Assembly (NCBI RefSeq): GCF_018780185.1
Contig: NZ_JADMJX010000016.1
Span: 3,018-36,811 of the forward strand
DNA length: 33,794 bases
Origin: Rhizobacter sp.
GTDB taxonomy: Bacteria > Pseudomonadota > Gammaproteobacteria > Burkholderiales > Burkholderiaceae_C
Direction: 5' to 3'
Made by a program: the position numbers and the translations under genes. Shown in pieces: positions 1 to 7,343 of this stretch. Below the pieces are notes generated by a model, which saw only the letters and a program-made list of their open reading frames with translations, had not been told where the DNA came from and made no database searches. How positions within the stretch are numbered: the stretch's first letter is position 1; every line of letters starts with the position of its first letter.

Positions 1-2
1 CG

Positions 3-266
3 GCCTTGCGCGACCGCTCGGTGCTGATCATCCAGGGCCGTGGCGACAAGGTGGTGACACCTGCCACCGCGCAAGCCCTGGCCAAGGCCTGTGGCGGCCG
101 CTTGTGGCTCACCGCCAGCCAGTCGCACGCCGGCACCTTGCACGAGGCCTTGCCGCTCTACATCACGCGGGTGGTCGACTATTTCTGCCAGCACCTGCAG
201 CCGCAGCGCAACGAATCGGTGATGGTGCCGGGCCTCGCGCCGGCCTGGCAGGCCGCGTCGGCGTGA
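3..266 (+). CDS. Alpha/beta hydrolase, C-terminal fragment
   Basis: Only the last 87 codons lie in the window; the reading frame is open from the left edge and ends at TGA 264-266, so the true start is upstream. The visible part reads ALRDRSVLIIQGRGDKVVTP followed about 25 residues later by SQSHAGTLHE. This is the usual C-terminal half of an alpha/beta-hydrolase fold: a beta strand ending in the catalytic Asp (GRGD) and a loop carrying the catalytic His (SH). The nucleophile Ser would lie outside the window. The substrate cannot be deduced. The tail after the last helix (NESVMVPGLAP onward) is probably disordered. An acetyltransferase gene follows 40 nt downstream on the same strand. Confidence 0.7.
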   Translation, partial: ALRDRSVLIIQGRGDKVVTPATAQALAKACGGRLWLTASQSHAGTLHEALPLYITRVVDYFCQHLQPQRNESVMVPGLAPAWQAASA

Positions 267-306
267 CCTGAGCGCGTTCAAGGTTGCGGGCTGCGAGAAT
301 GTACGC

Positions 307-831
307 ATGCCCTCACATCCCACGACCGATTCACCCGAGAGTGCCTCCCCGCCGGCCGTGATGCTGCGCCCGGCGGAGCTGCGCGACGTGCAGCCCATCG
401 TGGCGCTGATCCGCGAGCTGGCCGAGTTCGAGAAGCTGACCCACCTGCTGCAGATCACCCCCGAGAAGCTGCGTCCGCACCTGTTTGGCGAAAAGCCCGT
501 GGCCGAGGCCATGGTGGCCGAGGTGGGCGGTGAGGTGGCGGCCTTTGCGCTGTACTTCACCAATTTCTCCACCTTCCTGGCCCAGCCAGGCCTCTACCTC
601 GAAGACCTTTACGTGCAGCCCGCCCACCGCGGCAAGGGCCTGGGCGAGGCGCTGCTCACGCGCCTGGGCAAGCTCGCCGCCGAGCGCGGCTACGGCCGCT
701 TCGAGTGGAGCGTGCTCGACTGGAACGAGAACGCGATCCGCTTCTACCAGCGCATGGGCGCGACCGTGATGCCCGACTGGCGCATCTGCCGCATTGCCGG
801 CGATTCGCTGGCAGCGTTCGCCACCCGCTGA
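307..831 (+). CDS. GNAT family N-acetyltransferase
   Basis: The 174-residue product is a single GNAT domain of the kind that moves the acetyl group of acetyl-CoA to an amine. It opens with LRPAELRDVQPIVALI, and the acetyl-CoA pyrophosphate-binding motif A is YVQPAHRGKGLGEALL (RGKGLG, near residue 110). The closing motif NENAIRFYQRMGA is the standard GNAT beta6-alpha4 segment. The layout recalls spermidine/spermine-type acetyltransferases, but the substrate is not predictable. The first 18 residues are Pro/Ser-rich and may not be translated; ATG 361 (MLRPAEL) is a credible alternative start giving 156 residues. Neither start has a strong Shine-Dalgarno sequence. Confidence 0.85.
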   Translation: MPSHPTTDSPESASPPAVMLRPAELRDVQPIVALIRELAEFEKLTHLLQITPEKLRPHLFGEKPVAEAMVAEVGGEVAAFALYFTNFSTFLAQPGLYLEDLYVQPAHRGKGLGEALLTRLGKLAAERGYGRFEWSVLDWNENAIRFYQRMGATVMPDWRICRIAGDSLAAFATR

Positions 832-978
832 CCCCCTCATTCGCGGGGGTGGCGAGCCGAGCCCGCCACGCGGCGAGCCGGTGCGTGAATTCCTACGGTA
901 TCGGTGCGTAAAACACCCGTGACAGTCACGCATCCAAGCGCTTCAATGGGTGCGAAGCAAAAGGCGCCAGGTGGCCAC
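832..978. other. Intergenic region with hairpins and a 13-bp palindrome
   Basis: This gap follows the acetyltransferase. Two short hairpins lie directly after its stop codon: ACCCCC 831-836 pairs with GGGGGT 845-850, and GTGGCG 849-854 pairs with CGCCAC 864-869. Neither has a T-tract, so intrinsic termination is not supported. Further on, CGTGACAGTCACG at 918-930 is a perfect 13-bp palindrome about 50 nt before the next gene, where an operator could lie. I see no convincing -35/-10 pair. Confidence 0.4.
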
Positions 979-1707
979 GTGAGTGTTCTGACAAAAAAAC
1001 TGAGCCGATGGCTGGGGTCGGGTCCCGACCCGGCCGAGCTTGAGCGCTGGCAGCAACTGGCTGCCGACACCGGTGCGACCAGTCAAGCCGAGTGGCACTT
1101 GTCGGGGCAGCGGGGTGCGGTGGCCTGGAGCCTGCCCAGCCTGTTTGCCGACGGCGAAGCCAACCCGCGAGAAGAATATCTGCGCTGGCAGGCCACCGGC
1201 CTGCCCAAATCCATCGCGTGCGAGATCGTGCCGCGGGCGCAGTACGAAGACTGGTCGGCCCGATCGTCAGCGGGGGCCGATGCGGCCAACGCCCCGACCG
1301 AGGCCTCGCTCGCACGGGCGCTCTCGGCCTTTGCCGCCGAGACGCTGGGTTTCGAAGCGTCGCGCTTTGCGCCGTGGCAACCGGCGACGGACGGCAACAG
1401 CGTCGTCGACCCCGGCGACCAGTCGCTCGAAGAGTTCGCCATCAATTGGGTGGTGCTGGCCAGCGACCCGGCGGTGGCGAGCCGCCTGATGTCGCGCCGT
1501 TTCCAGGAAAGCTGGGTGGTGGCCAGCCAGTTGCTCACCGATGCCAAGGGCCGCCCGGCGACCGACCTGCGCCTGCGCGTGGCCAATGGCACTGCGCAGC
1601 TGCACACCACACGTGCCCACCGCAACATGCCGCTGGAGGCGGTGCAGTCGCTGGTCGACCTGGGGCTGGTGTTGCTCGACACGCTTGAGGGGCGCGAGGC
1701 GCAGTAG
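979..1707 (+). CDS. Hypothetical protein, unknown function
   Basis: I do not recognise this 242-residue protein. The frame is open from 904, but the likely starts are ATG 946 or GTG 979 (MSVLTKKLSRWLG); I chose 979 because AGGTGG lies just before it and the residues before it look non-native. There is no signal peptide or membrane segment, so it is probably cytoplasmic. The N-terminal third is rich in Trp and charged residues. A linker of Ala, Asp and Ser follows near residue 95. The C-terminal part contains a predicted helix (SLEEFAINWVVLASDPAVA) and ends with mixed strands and helices. Codon use matches the neighbours, which supports a real gene. It stands alone and ends just before a REP-like repeat. 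Confidence 0.6.
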   Translation: MSVLTKKLSRWLGSGPDPAELERWQQLAADTGATSQAEWHLSGQRGAVAWSLPSLFADGEANPREEYLRWQATGLPKSIACEIVPRAQYEDWSARSSAGADAANAPTEASLARALSAFAAETLGFEASRFAPWQPATDGNSVVDPGDQSLEEFAINWVVLASDPAVASRLMSRRFQESWVVASQLLTDAKGRPATDLRLRVANGTAQLHTTRAHRNMPLEAVQSLVDLGLVLLDTLEGREAQ

Positions 1708-1718
1708 CCGCCCCCTCT

Positions 1719-1809
1719 CCGTTCGGGCGGAGCCTGTCGAAGCCGGCGCGGTGCACTGCGCACCCTTCGACCGGCTCAGGGCGAACGGAAATGCAGGCTC
1801 AGCCCGAAC
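1719..1809. repeat. REP-like inverted repeat with an extra half copy
   Basis: The left arm at 1719-1742 (CCGTTCGGGCGGAGCCTGTC onward) is the imperfect inverse of the right arm at about 1765-1788 (TTCGACCGGCTCAGGGCGAA onward); about 20 of 24 positions pair. The loop holds the palindrome GTGCAC. A third piece, GCAGGCTCAGCCCGAAC at 1793-1809, is another inverted copy of the arm and matches it at almost every base. The motif GTTCGGGCTGAGCCTGTCGA is, from memory, a frequent intergenic repeat in Burkholderiales genomes. The hairpin sits between convergent genes and may act as a bidirectional terminator or RNA stabiliser. The half copy runs into the 3' end of the acyl-CoA synthetase gene and supplies its TGA stop at 1799-1801. 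Confidence 0.8.
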
Positions 1810-3511
1810 CAAGCGCGGCCGCGCGCTGCTCCTCTTGCAGCCGCAACAGCTTGCGCTGCACCTTGCCGGTGGTCGTCATCGGCAGCGCGTCGATGAATTC
1901 GATCTCTTTCGGGTACTCGTAGGGAGCGAGCTTGCCGCGCACGTGCTGCTGCAGCGCTTCTACCAACTGCGGTGTGCCTTCGTGGCCGGCAGCCAGCACC
2001 ACATAGGCCTTGACCACCGCACCGCGCTCGGCGTCGGGCTTGGGCACCACGGCCGCGTTGGCCACCGCCGGGTGCTTGACCAGGCAGTTCTCGATCTCGC
2101 TCGGGCCGATGCGGTAGCCCGCGGCCTTGAACACATCGTCGCTGCGGCCCTGGTACCAGAGGTAGCCGTCTTCATCCATCACCGCGGTGTCGCCTGTGCG
2201 GCACCACGAGTCATCGGGATCACCGGTGAACTTGGCCCGGGTGGCGTCGTTGTTCTTCCAGTAGCCCAGGAAGAAGATCGGGTCGGGCTGGCCATGCACG
2301 TCGCGGCGGTGCACGGCCACGTCGCCGGGCGTGCCGCGCGGGCACTCGCTGCCCTCGTCGTCGATCACCGCGATGCGGTGGCCGGGGTAGGGGCGGCCCA
2401 TGCTGCCGGGGCGCGCGGGCCAGGCCTCGTGCGCGGTGCCGGTGGTGTCGACGTACTGCCCGCAGTTGCCCACCACGTAGTTGATCTCGGTCTGGCCGAA
2501 CATCTCGTTGACCGTGACGCCGAGCTTGCTCTGGCAATAGTCGAACACCGCATCGCCCACCGCCTCGCCGGCGCTCATGATGGCGCGCAGCTTGAGCGGG
2601 TAGCGCTCGCGCGGCGCCGGCACGGCTTTCATCATCGCCTTGAGCGCAGTCGGAAAGAGGAAGGTGTTGGTCACGCCATGGCGCGCCATCAGCTCGAAGG
2701 CCTTGTCGGGCGCGAAGCGGCCTTGGTAGGCGACGATCGGGTGGCCGAAGTAGAGCGTGGGCAGCAGCGCATCCATCAGCCCGCCGGTCCAGGCCCAGTC
2801 GGCGGGTGACCAGAACACGTCGCCGCGTTGCGGAAACCAGTTCTGGCTGCACACGAAGCCGCTCAGGTTGCCGATGAGCGCGCGGTGCGGGATCAGCGCG
2901 CCCTTGGGTGGGCCGGTGGTGCCGCTGGTGTAGATGAGCACGGCCGCTTCGTCGGCATGGGTGGCGAGCGCGGTGAAGCTCGCGGGCTCGCGCGCCAGCA
3001 GGGTTGCCCAGTCGGCATCGCCTTGGCCTTGTGCCGCCCCCACGGCCACGATCGTTTGCAGTGAAGGGCACTCGGCGCGCGCCGCCAGCAGGTTGCCGAT
3101 GGCGCTCTCGTCGACCAGCGCCAGCCGGGCCTCGCTGTGCTGCAAGCGGTAGGCGAGGGCGTCGGGGCCGAACAGCATCGACAAGGGCATGGCCACGGCG
3201 CCCAGCTGGTAGATCGCGATGTGCGCCACGGCGGTCTCGATGCGCTGTGGCATCACGATCGCCACCCGGTCGCCGCGCGCCACGCCCAGGCGTTGCAAGG
3301 CATGGCTCAGGCGGTTGGCCAGGGTTTGCAGCTCGCCGTAGCTGCAGCGTTGGCTCTGGCCGTTTTCGTGTTCGTAGAGCACGGCCGTGGCCTCGGGCGT
3401 TTCGCCGGCCCAACGGGTGCAGCACACATCGGCGATGTTGAAACGCCGCGGCAGCTTCCAGTGAAAGCCGTGGTGCAGCATGTCGTAGGCCGAATTGGCA
3501 GCTTGCTTCAT
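1799..3511 (-). CDS. AMP-forming acyl-CoA synthetase (ACSM/acetyl-CoA synthetase-like)
   Basis: The enzyme activates a carboxylic acid with ATP to an acyl-adenylate and then to an acyl-CoA. The ANL-superfamily motifs appear in order: A3 YTSGTTGPPKGA (about residue 193), A5 EMFGQTE (about 340), A7 CRTGD (about 440), A8 YRIGPSEIE (about 468) and the C-terminal catalytic Lys in TTTGKVQRKLLR (about 545). At 570 residues it is shorter than true acetyl-CoA synthetase (about 650). It also lacks the Trp-rich WWQTE signature of acetate-specific enzymes and has MFGQTE instead, which suits medium-chain or broader ACSM-like substrates; the exact acid is unknown. Its ATG overlaps the stop of the upstream lipoprotein gene by 4 nt (ATGA). 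The last residues (GSG, stop) come from a REP-like repeat. Confidence 0.88.
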   Translation of the reverse strand: MKQAANSAYDMLHHGFHWKLPRRFNIADVCCTRWAGETPEATAVLYEHENGQSQRCSYGELQTLANRLSHALQRLGVARGDRVAIVMPQRIETAVAHIAIYQLGAVAMPLSMLFGPDALAYRLQHSEARLALVDESAIGNLLAARAECPSLQTIVAVGAAQGQGDADWATLLAREPASFTALATHADEAAVLIYTSGTTGPPKGALIPHRALIGNLSGFVCSQNWFPQRGDVFWSPADWAWTGGLMDALLPTLYFGHPIVAYQGRFAPDKAFELMARHGVTNTFLFPTALKAMMKAVPAPRERYPLKLRAIMSAGEAVGDAVFDYCQSKLGVTVNEMFGQTEINYVVGNCGQYVDTTGTAHEAWPARPGSMGRPYPGHRIAVIDDEGSECPRGTPGDVAVHRRDVHGQPDPIFFLGYWKNNDATRAKFTGDPDDSWCRTGDTAVMDEDGYLWYQGRSDDVFKAAGYRIGPSEIENCLVKHPAVANAAVVPKPDAERGAVVKAYVVLAAGHEGTPQLVEALQQHVRGKLAPYEYPKEIEFIDALPMTTTGKVQRKLLRLQEEQRAAALGSG

Positions 3512-3801
3512 GGTGGTGTCTCCTGCTCCGCGTGTGTTGGGCGAGTTGCCGGCTCGGAGCGCATCGTAGGCCCGAGCGGCTTGGCCGGGGCGCCGATCAG
3601 CCGCAGGCGCTCTCGCTCGTATTGGTCATGGTCGGGCAGGCGCGTGGTTTGTGGCACCGCACGGCCGCCGGGCTGGCGGGCGGCGTTGTCGGCGCCTTGG
3701 CGCATGCCTTCGTAGAAGCTGCGCTCCCAGTGGGTGCCAGCACAGGCGGTGAGGCCCAGGCAGAGCAGCGAGGCGGCCGCAAGGTGGTCAAGGCGTGTCA
3801 T
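3508..3801 (-). CDS. Small putative lipoprotein
   Basis: This 97-residue protein begins with a lipoprotein signal: a short charged start (MTRLDHL), a hydrophobic core and a lipobox LTAC with the modifiable Cys at about residue 20. The mature part is short, polar and Pro/Arg-rich with no recognised domain (QTTRLPDHDQYERERLRLIG). It was probably exported and lipid-anchored, and the residue after Cys is Ala, which is compatible with outer-membrane sorting. It overlaps the 3' end of the regulator gene by 14 nt and the acyl-CoA synthetase start by 4 nt, so all three are probably translated from one mRNA. Function unknown. Confidence 0.72.
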   Translation of the reverse strand: MTRLDHLAAASLLCLGLTACAGTHWERSFYEGMRQGADNAARQPGGRAVPQTTRLPDHDQYERERLRLIGAPAKPLGPTMRSEPATRPTHAEQETPP

Positions 3802-4033
3802 CGGTTGAACCTTCGGAGGAGGGTGTTTCGCCGGGGCGGTATTCCAGCAGATCGCCGGGCTGGCACTGCAGCACTTCGCAGATGCGGGCGAGCGTATCGA
3901 AGCGCACGCCGCGCACCTTGCCTGACTTGAGGAGCGAGATGTTCTGCTCGGTGATGCCCACTCGCTCGGCCAGCTCGCGCGAGCGGATCTTGCGGCGGGC
4001 GAGCATCACGTCGAGGTGCACGGTGATGGGCAT
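3788..4033 (-). CDS. XRE-family small transcriptional regulator (YozG-like)
   Basis: The 81-residue protein is little more than one Cro/CI helix-turn-helix: MLARRKIRSRELAERVGITE then QNISLLKSGKVRGVRFDTLA and ICEVLQCQPGDLLEY. This layout is typical of the short XRE regulators encoded next to DUF2975 membrane proteins. The start is ATG 4031-4033. The tail after residue 65 is acidic and Ser/Thr-rich. The gene lies 11 nt after the DUF2975 gene in the same operon. It is the obvious candidate to bind the 17-bp palindrome in the operon promoter and repress it; that is inference. Confidence 0.85.
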   Translation of the reverse strand: MPITVHLDVMLARRKIRSRELAERVGITEQNISLLKSGKVRGVRFDTLARICEVLQCQPGDLLEYRPGETPSSEGSTDDTP

Positions 4034-4044
4034 GGGGTGGTGCT

Positions 4045-4608
4045 TCAGACGAACTCGGCGTTTTCCTGTGCCAGCCGTGCCGCCTCTCGCATCACGAGCG
4101 CAATGGCCAGCAGCACCGCGCCCGAGAGCAGCGAAACGTAATCGTCGCTGGACAGGCCGAGCGTCAGCGTGCGCTGGCCAGGCGGGTTGTGCCAGCTGAG
4201 GATGACCGACATGACCGCACCAGTGAGCGGCTTCACCAGGCAGACCAGCATCAAGACGATGCCGACCCGGCGCAAGCGCATCGCGGCGATCTCGGTGAAG
4301 ACCTCGCCGTGCGCGTAGCCACCGAACAGCTTCCACAGCTGCTGCAGCCCGAACAGGGCCATCGCCATGAGAGGCAGCAAGGCCCCCACGGCGTACAGCC
4401 GAGTGGTGGGGGTGAGCGTTGCCACCCGGGGCTTGGGCATCGCACTCAGGGCGTGGGCAAACGTCGCGGGTTCAAGCCAGAAGGCCAGGGGCAGGGACAT
4501 CAGCACCACGCCTGCCAGCAAGGTGAGTGCCCGAACCCACCAGGCGATGCGCCGGACGGCGGCCAGGGCCGGGCTGGTGTTGGGCAGCGAGGGAAGGGCG
4601 TGGTCCAT
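4045..4608 (-). CDS. DUF2975 domain membrane protein
   Basis: The 187-residue protein has four hydrophobic segments: roughly residues 20-45 (ALTLLAGVVLMSLPLAFWL), 73-92 (AVGALLPLMAMALFGLQQLW), 110-132 (VGIVLMLVCLVKPLTGAVM) and 155-175 (LLSGAVLLAIALVMREAARL). The motif LWKLFGGYAHGEVFTEIAAM between the second and third is the hallmark of DUF2975, as is the adjacent XRE regulator gene. It is predicted to be an inner-membrane protein of unknown function. A TTG five codons further upstream is possible, but it would lie before the predicted transcription start, so I chose ATG 4606-4608. The 5' leader is then only about 10 nt and has no Shine-Dalgarno sequence. Confidence 0.82.
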   Translation of the reverse strand: MDHALPSLPNTSPALAAVRRIAWWVRALTLLAGVVLMSLPLAFWLEPATFAHALSAMPKPRVATLTPTTRLYAVGALLPLMAMALFGLQQLWKLFGGYAHGEVFTEIAAMRLRRVGIVLMLVCLVKPLTGAVMSVILSWHNPPGQRTLTLGLSSDDYVSLLSGAVLLAIALVMREAARLAQENAEFV

Positions 4609-4624
4609 GGGTTGATGATGCAAA

Positions 4625-4653
4625 ACAATAAAAACTTACTGTAAAACAGTAAA
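4625..4653 (-). promoter_or_regulatory. Sigma-70-type promoter of the DUF2975-XRE operon
   Basis: Read on the minus strand, TTTACT (4648-4653) and TATTGT (4625-4630) are separated by exactly 17 nt and match the -35 and -10 consensus reasonably. The stretch is far more AT-rich than its surroundings. The transcript would begin near 4618, about 10 nt before the ATG at 4608. Confidence 0.6.
4636..4652. promoter_or_regulatory. Palindromic operator in the DUF2975-XRE promoter
   Basis: TTACTGT, three A bases, then ACAGTAA form a perfect 7-3-7 inverted repeat. It overlaps the -35 element and fills most of the spacer of the predicted promoter, an ideal place for a repressor dimer. The operon encodes a small XRE protein, so autoregulation is the simplest reading. 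The site is too compact for the LexA box of this group (CTGT and ACAG separated by 8). Confidence 0.65.
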
Positions 4654-4746
4654 TTGTGACCGTCAAGCCAGGCTGTCGGGCGTCAGCCGATTTGGAGCGC
4701 TTGCGGCACACTCGCGGCTTCTCCTTCACCTGTGCAACCCGCCACC

Positions 4747-5805
4747 ATGCAGCACGTCACCCTCGGCCGCAGCGACCTGCGCGTCACCTCCATCTGCCTC
4801 GGCACCATGACCTTCGGGCAGCAGGTCGGCGAAGACCTGGCCCACTCGCTGCTCGACCAGGCGCTTGCGAGCGGCATCAACTTCATCGATACCGCCGAGA
4901 TGTATTCGGTGCCCGCGCGGCGCGAAACCTACGGCGCCACCGAGCGCATCATCGGCAACTGGTTTGCCGCCCGGCCCGGCGTGCGCGACAAGGTGGTGCT
5001 GGCCACCAAGGTGGCGGGCCCGTCGCGCAACATGGACTGGATCCGCAACGGCAGCGCGAACCTCACCGCGGCCGACATCGTGCAAGCCTGCGACGACAGC
5101 CTCGTGCGCCTGCGCACCGACCACATCGACCTGTACCAGATCCACTGGCCCAACCGCAATGCGCCGGCTTTCGGTGCGGTGTACTTCGACCCCAAGTACG
5201 ACAAGGAGTACACCTCGATCCGCGAACAGCTCGACGCCTTCGCGGGCCTGGTGAAGGCGGGCAAGGTGCGCTACATCGGGCTCTCCAACGAAACCCCGTG
5301 GGGCGTGAGCGAGTTCGTGCACCTGGCCGAGCAGCACGGCCTGCCGCGTGTGGTGAGCGTGCAAAACCCGTATGCACTCAACAGCCGCGCGCTCGACAAC
5401 GGGCTCGATGAGACGCTGTACCGGCTGGGCGTGTCGCTGCTCGCCTACTCGCCGCTGGCCTTCGGGGCGCTCACCGGCAAGTACGACGCCACCGGTTTCA
5501 ACGGGCCTGAAACACTGGGCCGCCTGGCCGCCTTCGAGTCCACACGCAAGCAGCGCTGGGGCCGACCCGAGGCGCTCGAAGCGGCGCGCGCCTACAACGC
5601 GCTGGCACGCCAGCACGGCCTCACACCCACGCAGCTGGCGCTGGCGTTTTGCTACACCTCGTGGCGCGTGGCGAGCACGATCATTGGCGTGACGAACCAA
5701 GCGCAGCTTGATGAAAACCTGGCGGCGGCCAGCGTGAAACTCTCACCCGAGTTGTTGAGCGAAATCGACGCGATCCGCTGGAAACACCGCGACCCTGCAA
5801 TGTGA
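4747..5805 (+). CDS. tas: Aldo/keto reductase, Tas (YgdS) type
   Basis: This NADPH-dependent oxidoreductase of 352 residues folds as a TIM barrel and reduces carbonyl compounds. The opening VTLGRSDLRVTSICLGTMTF and the signature INFIDTAEMYSVPARRETYG are those of E. coli Tas. The catalytic tetrad is visible: Asp and Tyr in FIDTAEMY, Lys in LATKVAGPSRN and His in YQIHWPNRN. The cofactor-binding C-terminus is present (LAYSPLAFGALTGKY and STIIGVTNQAQLDENL). ATG 4747 fits the family N-terminus better than GTG 4732. The natural substrate is not known; Tas complements tyrosine auxotrophy in E. coli. It heads a tight co-directional run with ybaK 11 nt downstream. Confidence 0.9.
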   Translation: MQHVTLGRSDLRVTSICLGTMTFGQQVGEDLAHSLLDQALASGINFIDTAEMYSVPARRETYGATERIIGNWFAARPGVRDKVVLATKVAGPSRNMDWIRNGSANLTAADIVQACDDSLVRLRTDHIDLYQIHWPNRNAPAFGAVYFDPKYDKEYTSIREQLDAFAGLVKAGKVRYIGLSNETPWGVSEFVHLAEQHGLPRVVSVQNPYALNSRALDNGLDETLYRLGVSLLAYSPLAFGALTGKYDATGFNGPETLGRLAAFESTRKQRWGRPEALEAARAYNALARQHGLTPTQLALAFCYTSWRVASTIIGVTNQAQLDENLAAASVKLSPELLSEIDAIRWKHRDPAM

Positions 5806-5816
5806 GCTGATCCACG

Positions 5817-6308
5817 ATGGCGAAGAAAGACCACGTCTCCGAAACCCCCGCCACGCAGATGCTCAAGTCGCGTGGCGTGCCCTACACCGAACACGTCTAC
5901 GACTACGTCGAACACGGCGGCACCACCGAATCGGCGCGCCAGCTGGGTGTTGACGAGCACCACGTCGTCAAGACCCTGGTGATGGAAGACGACGCCGCCA
6001 AGCCGCTGATCGTGCTGATGCATGGCGACCGCCAGGTGAGCACCAAGAACCTCGCGCGCCAGATCGCGACCAAGAAAGTGGCCCCCTGCAAACCCGAGGT
6101 GGCGCAGCGCCACAGCGGCTACATGGTGGGTGGCACCTCGCCCTTCGGCACCAAGAAGGCCATGCCGGTGTACGTGGAGCAGAGTGTGCTGGAGCTGCCT
6201 CGCATCTACATCAACGGCGGGCGGCGTGGCTACCTCGTGGGCATTGCGCCACAGGTGCTGGTGGAGCTGCTGAATGCGAAGCCGGTGCAATGTGCCGGTG
6301 CAGAATAG
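5817..6308 (+). CDS. ybaK: Cys-tRNA(Pro) deacylase YbaK/EbsC
   Basis: This 163-residue protein is a single YbaK/aminoacyl-tRNA-editing domain. The family hydrolyses Cys-tRNA(Pro), formed when prolyl-tRNA synthetase mischarges, and so protects translation fidelity in the cytoplasm. Characteristic segments are TPATQMLKSRGVPYTEHVYD, the catalytic Lys in VVKTLVMED, and the loop GYMVGGTSPFGTKKAMPVYV, which matches the GG-SP-G-KK signature of YbaK. The length equals that of E. coli YbaK (159). It lies 11 nt after the aldo/keto reductase and 31 nt before plsY. Confidence 0.92.
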   Translation: MAKKDHVSETPATQMLKSRGVPYTEHVYDYVEHGGTTESARQLGVDEHHVVKTLVMEDDAAKPLIVLMHGDRQVSTKNLARQIATKKVAPCKPEVAQRHSGYMVGGTSPFGTKKAMPVYVEQSVLELPRIYINGGRRGYLVGIAPQVLVELLNAKPVQCAGAE

Positions 6309-6339
6309 CCGCACAACCACAAACACCCGCCCCTGACTG

Positions 6340-6984
6340 ATGGAGACCTTCTACCCTGCCGCTGCCGCACTGGTGGCGTATCTGATCGGCTCGCTGTCGT
6401 TCGCCGTGATCGTCAGCCGAGTGATGGGCCTGTCAGACCCGCGCAGCTACGGCTCGGGCAACCCCGGTGCCACCAACGTGCTGCGCTCGGGCAACAAGAC
6501 GGCGGCCGTTCTCACGCTGCTGTTCGACGCCTTGAAGGGTTATGTGCCGGTGCTGCTGGTCGACCTGTATGGCGAGCCCTACGGGCTGCGCACGGGCACC
6601 ATCGCACTCGTCGGGCTGGCGGCCTTCCTCGGCCATTTGTGGCCGGTGTTCTTTCGCTTCCAGGGCGGCAAGGGCGTGGCCACGGCGGCCGGCGTGCTGT
6701 TCGCCTTCAACCCCTGGCTGGGTCTGGCCACGCTGCTCACCTGGGTGATCATCGTGGCCTTCTTTCGCTACTCGTCGCTGGGGTCCATCGTGGCCGCGGT
6801 GTTCGCGCCGTTCTACCAGCTGCTGATCTGGGGCGGCGGGCCGATCGCCCTGGTGACGGTTGTGATGGGCCTGCTGCTGGTCTGGCGCCACAGCGCCAAC
6901 ATCCAGAAGCTCATCGCCGGCACCGAAAGCAAGCTCGGCCAGAAGGCCGCGGCCCCGACACCACACAAAGGGAAGAAGTCATGA
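6340..6984 (+). CDS. plsY: Glycerol-3-phosphate acyltransferase PlsY
   Basis: This inner-membrane enzyme uses acyl-phosphate made by PlsX to acylate glycerol-3-phosphate to lysophosphatidic acid, the first step of phospholipid synthesis. The 214-residue protein has about five membrane segments. The three conserved family motifs are present: [12 protein letters not shown] (about residue 38), [12 protein letters not shown] (about 108) and the C-terminal [19 protein letters not shown]. The tail is Lys-rich and cytoplasmic. Its stop overlaps the ATG of the RidA-family gene by 4 nt. No separate promoter is apparent. Confidence 0.96.
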   Translation: METFYPAAAALVAYLIGSLSFAVIVSRVMGLSDPRSYGSGNPGATNVLRSGNKTAAVLTLLFDALKGYVPVLLVDLYGEPYGLRTGTIALVGLAAFLGHLWPVFFRFQGGKGVATAAGVLFAFNPWLGLATLLTWVIIVAFFRYSSLGSIVAAVFAPFYQLLIWGGGPIALVTVVMGLLLVWRHSANIQKLIAGTESKLGQKAAAPTPHKGKKS

Positions 6985-7340
6985 CCCACGCAGTACGCCG
7001 TTTTCATGTGGGTGACCGCTTGTCGGAGATGGCCATTCACCACGGCACCGTCTACCTCGCCGGCCAGGTGCCCGACGACACCACGCAAGACATCCGAGGC
7101 CAGACGCGCCAGGTGCTGGCCATGGTCGACAAGCTGCTCGCCGAGGCCCACACCGACAACGCGCACATCCTGATGGCGCAGATCTTTCTCGCCGACATGG
7201 CCGATTTTTCCGGCATGAACGAGGTATGGGACGACTGGGTCGCCCCCGGTGACGCACCACCGCGAGCCACGGTGCAGGCGAAGCTTGCCAAGCCGGAGTG
7301 GAAGATCGAGATCGTGGTGACGGCGGCGCTGAAGGCCTGA
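6981..7340 (+). CDS. RidA/YjgF family protein
   Basis: This 119-residue protein belongs to the RidA family, small trimeric proteins that hydrolyse reactive enamine/imine intermediates released by pyridoxal-phosphate enzymes. Recognisable parts are [20 protein letters not shown] (the family AGQ segment), the middle helix [20 protein letters not shown] and the C-terminal [20 protein letters not shown] with the conserved Arg that binds substrate carboxylate. The Glu in WKIEIVV is also in the family position. The start is ATG 6981, translationally coupled to plsY. The gene is convergent with yciO and only 3 nt separate their ends. It may be a subfamily other than canonical RidA, so the substrate is uncertain. 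Confidence 0.88.
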   Translation: MTHAVRRFHVGDRLSEMAIHHGTVYLAGQVPDDTTQDIRGQTRQVLAMVDKLLAEAHTDNAHILMAQIFLADMADFSGMNEVWDDWVAPGDAPPRATVQAKLAKPEWKIEIVVTAALKA

Positions 7341-7343
7341 GGC

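Noticed and set aside
4638-4650. LexA/SOS box in the DUF2975 promoter
   Set aside because: CTGT and ACAG are there but separated by only 3 nt; the box used in this group needs 8. The site fits an XRE operator better.
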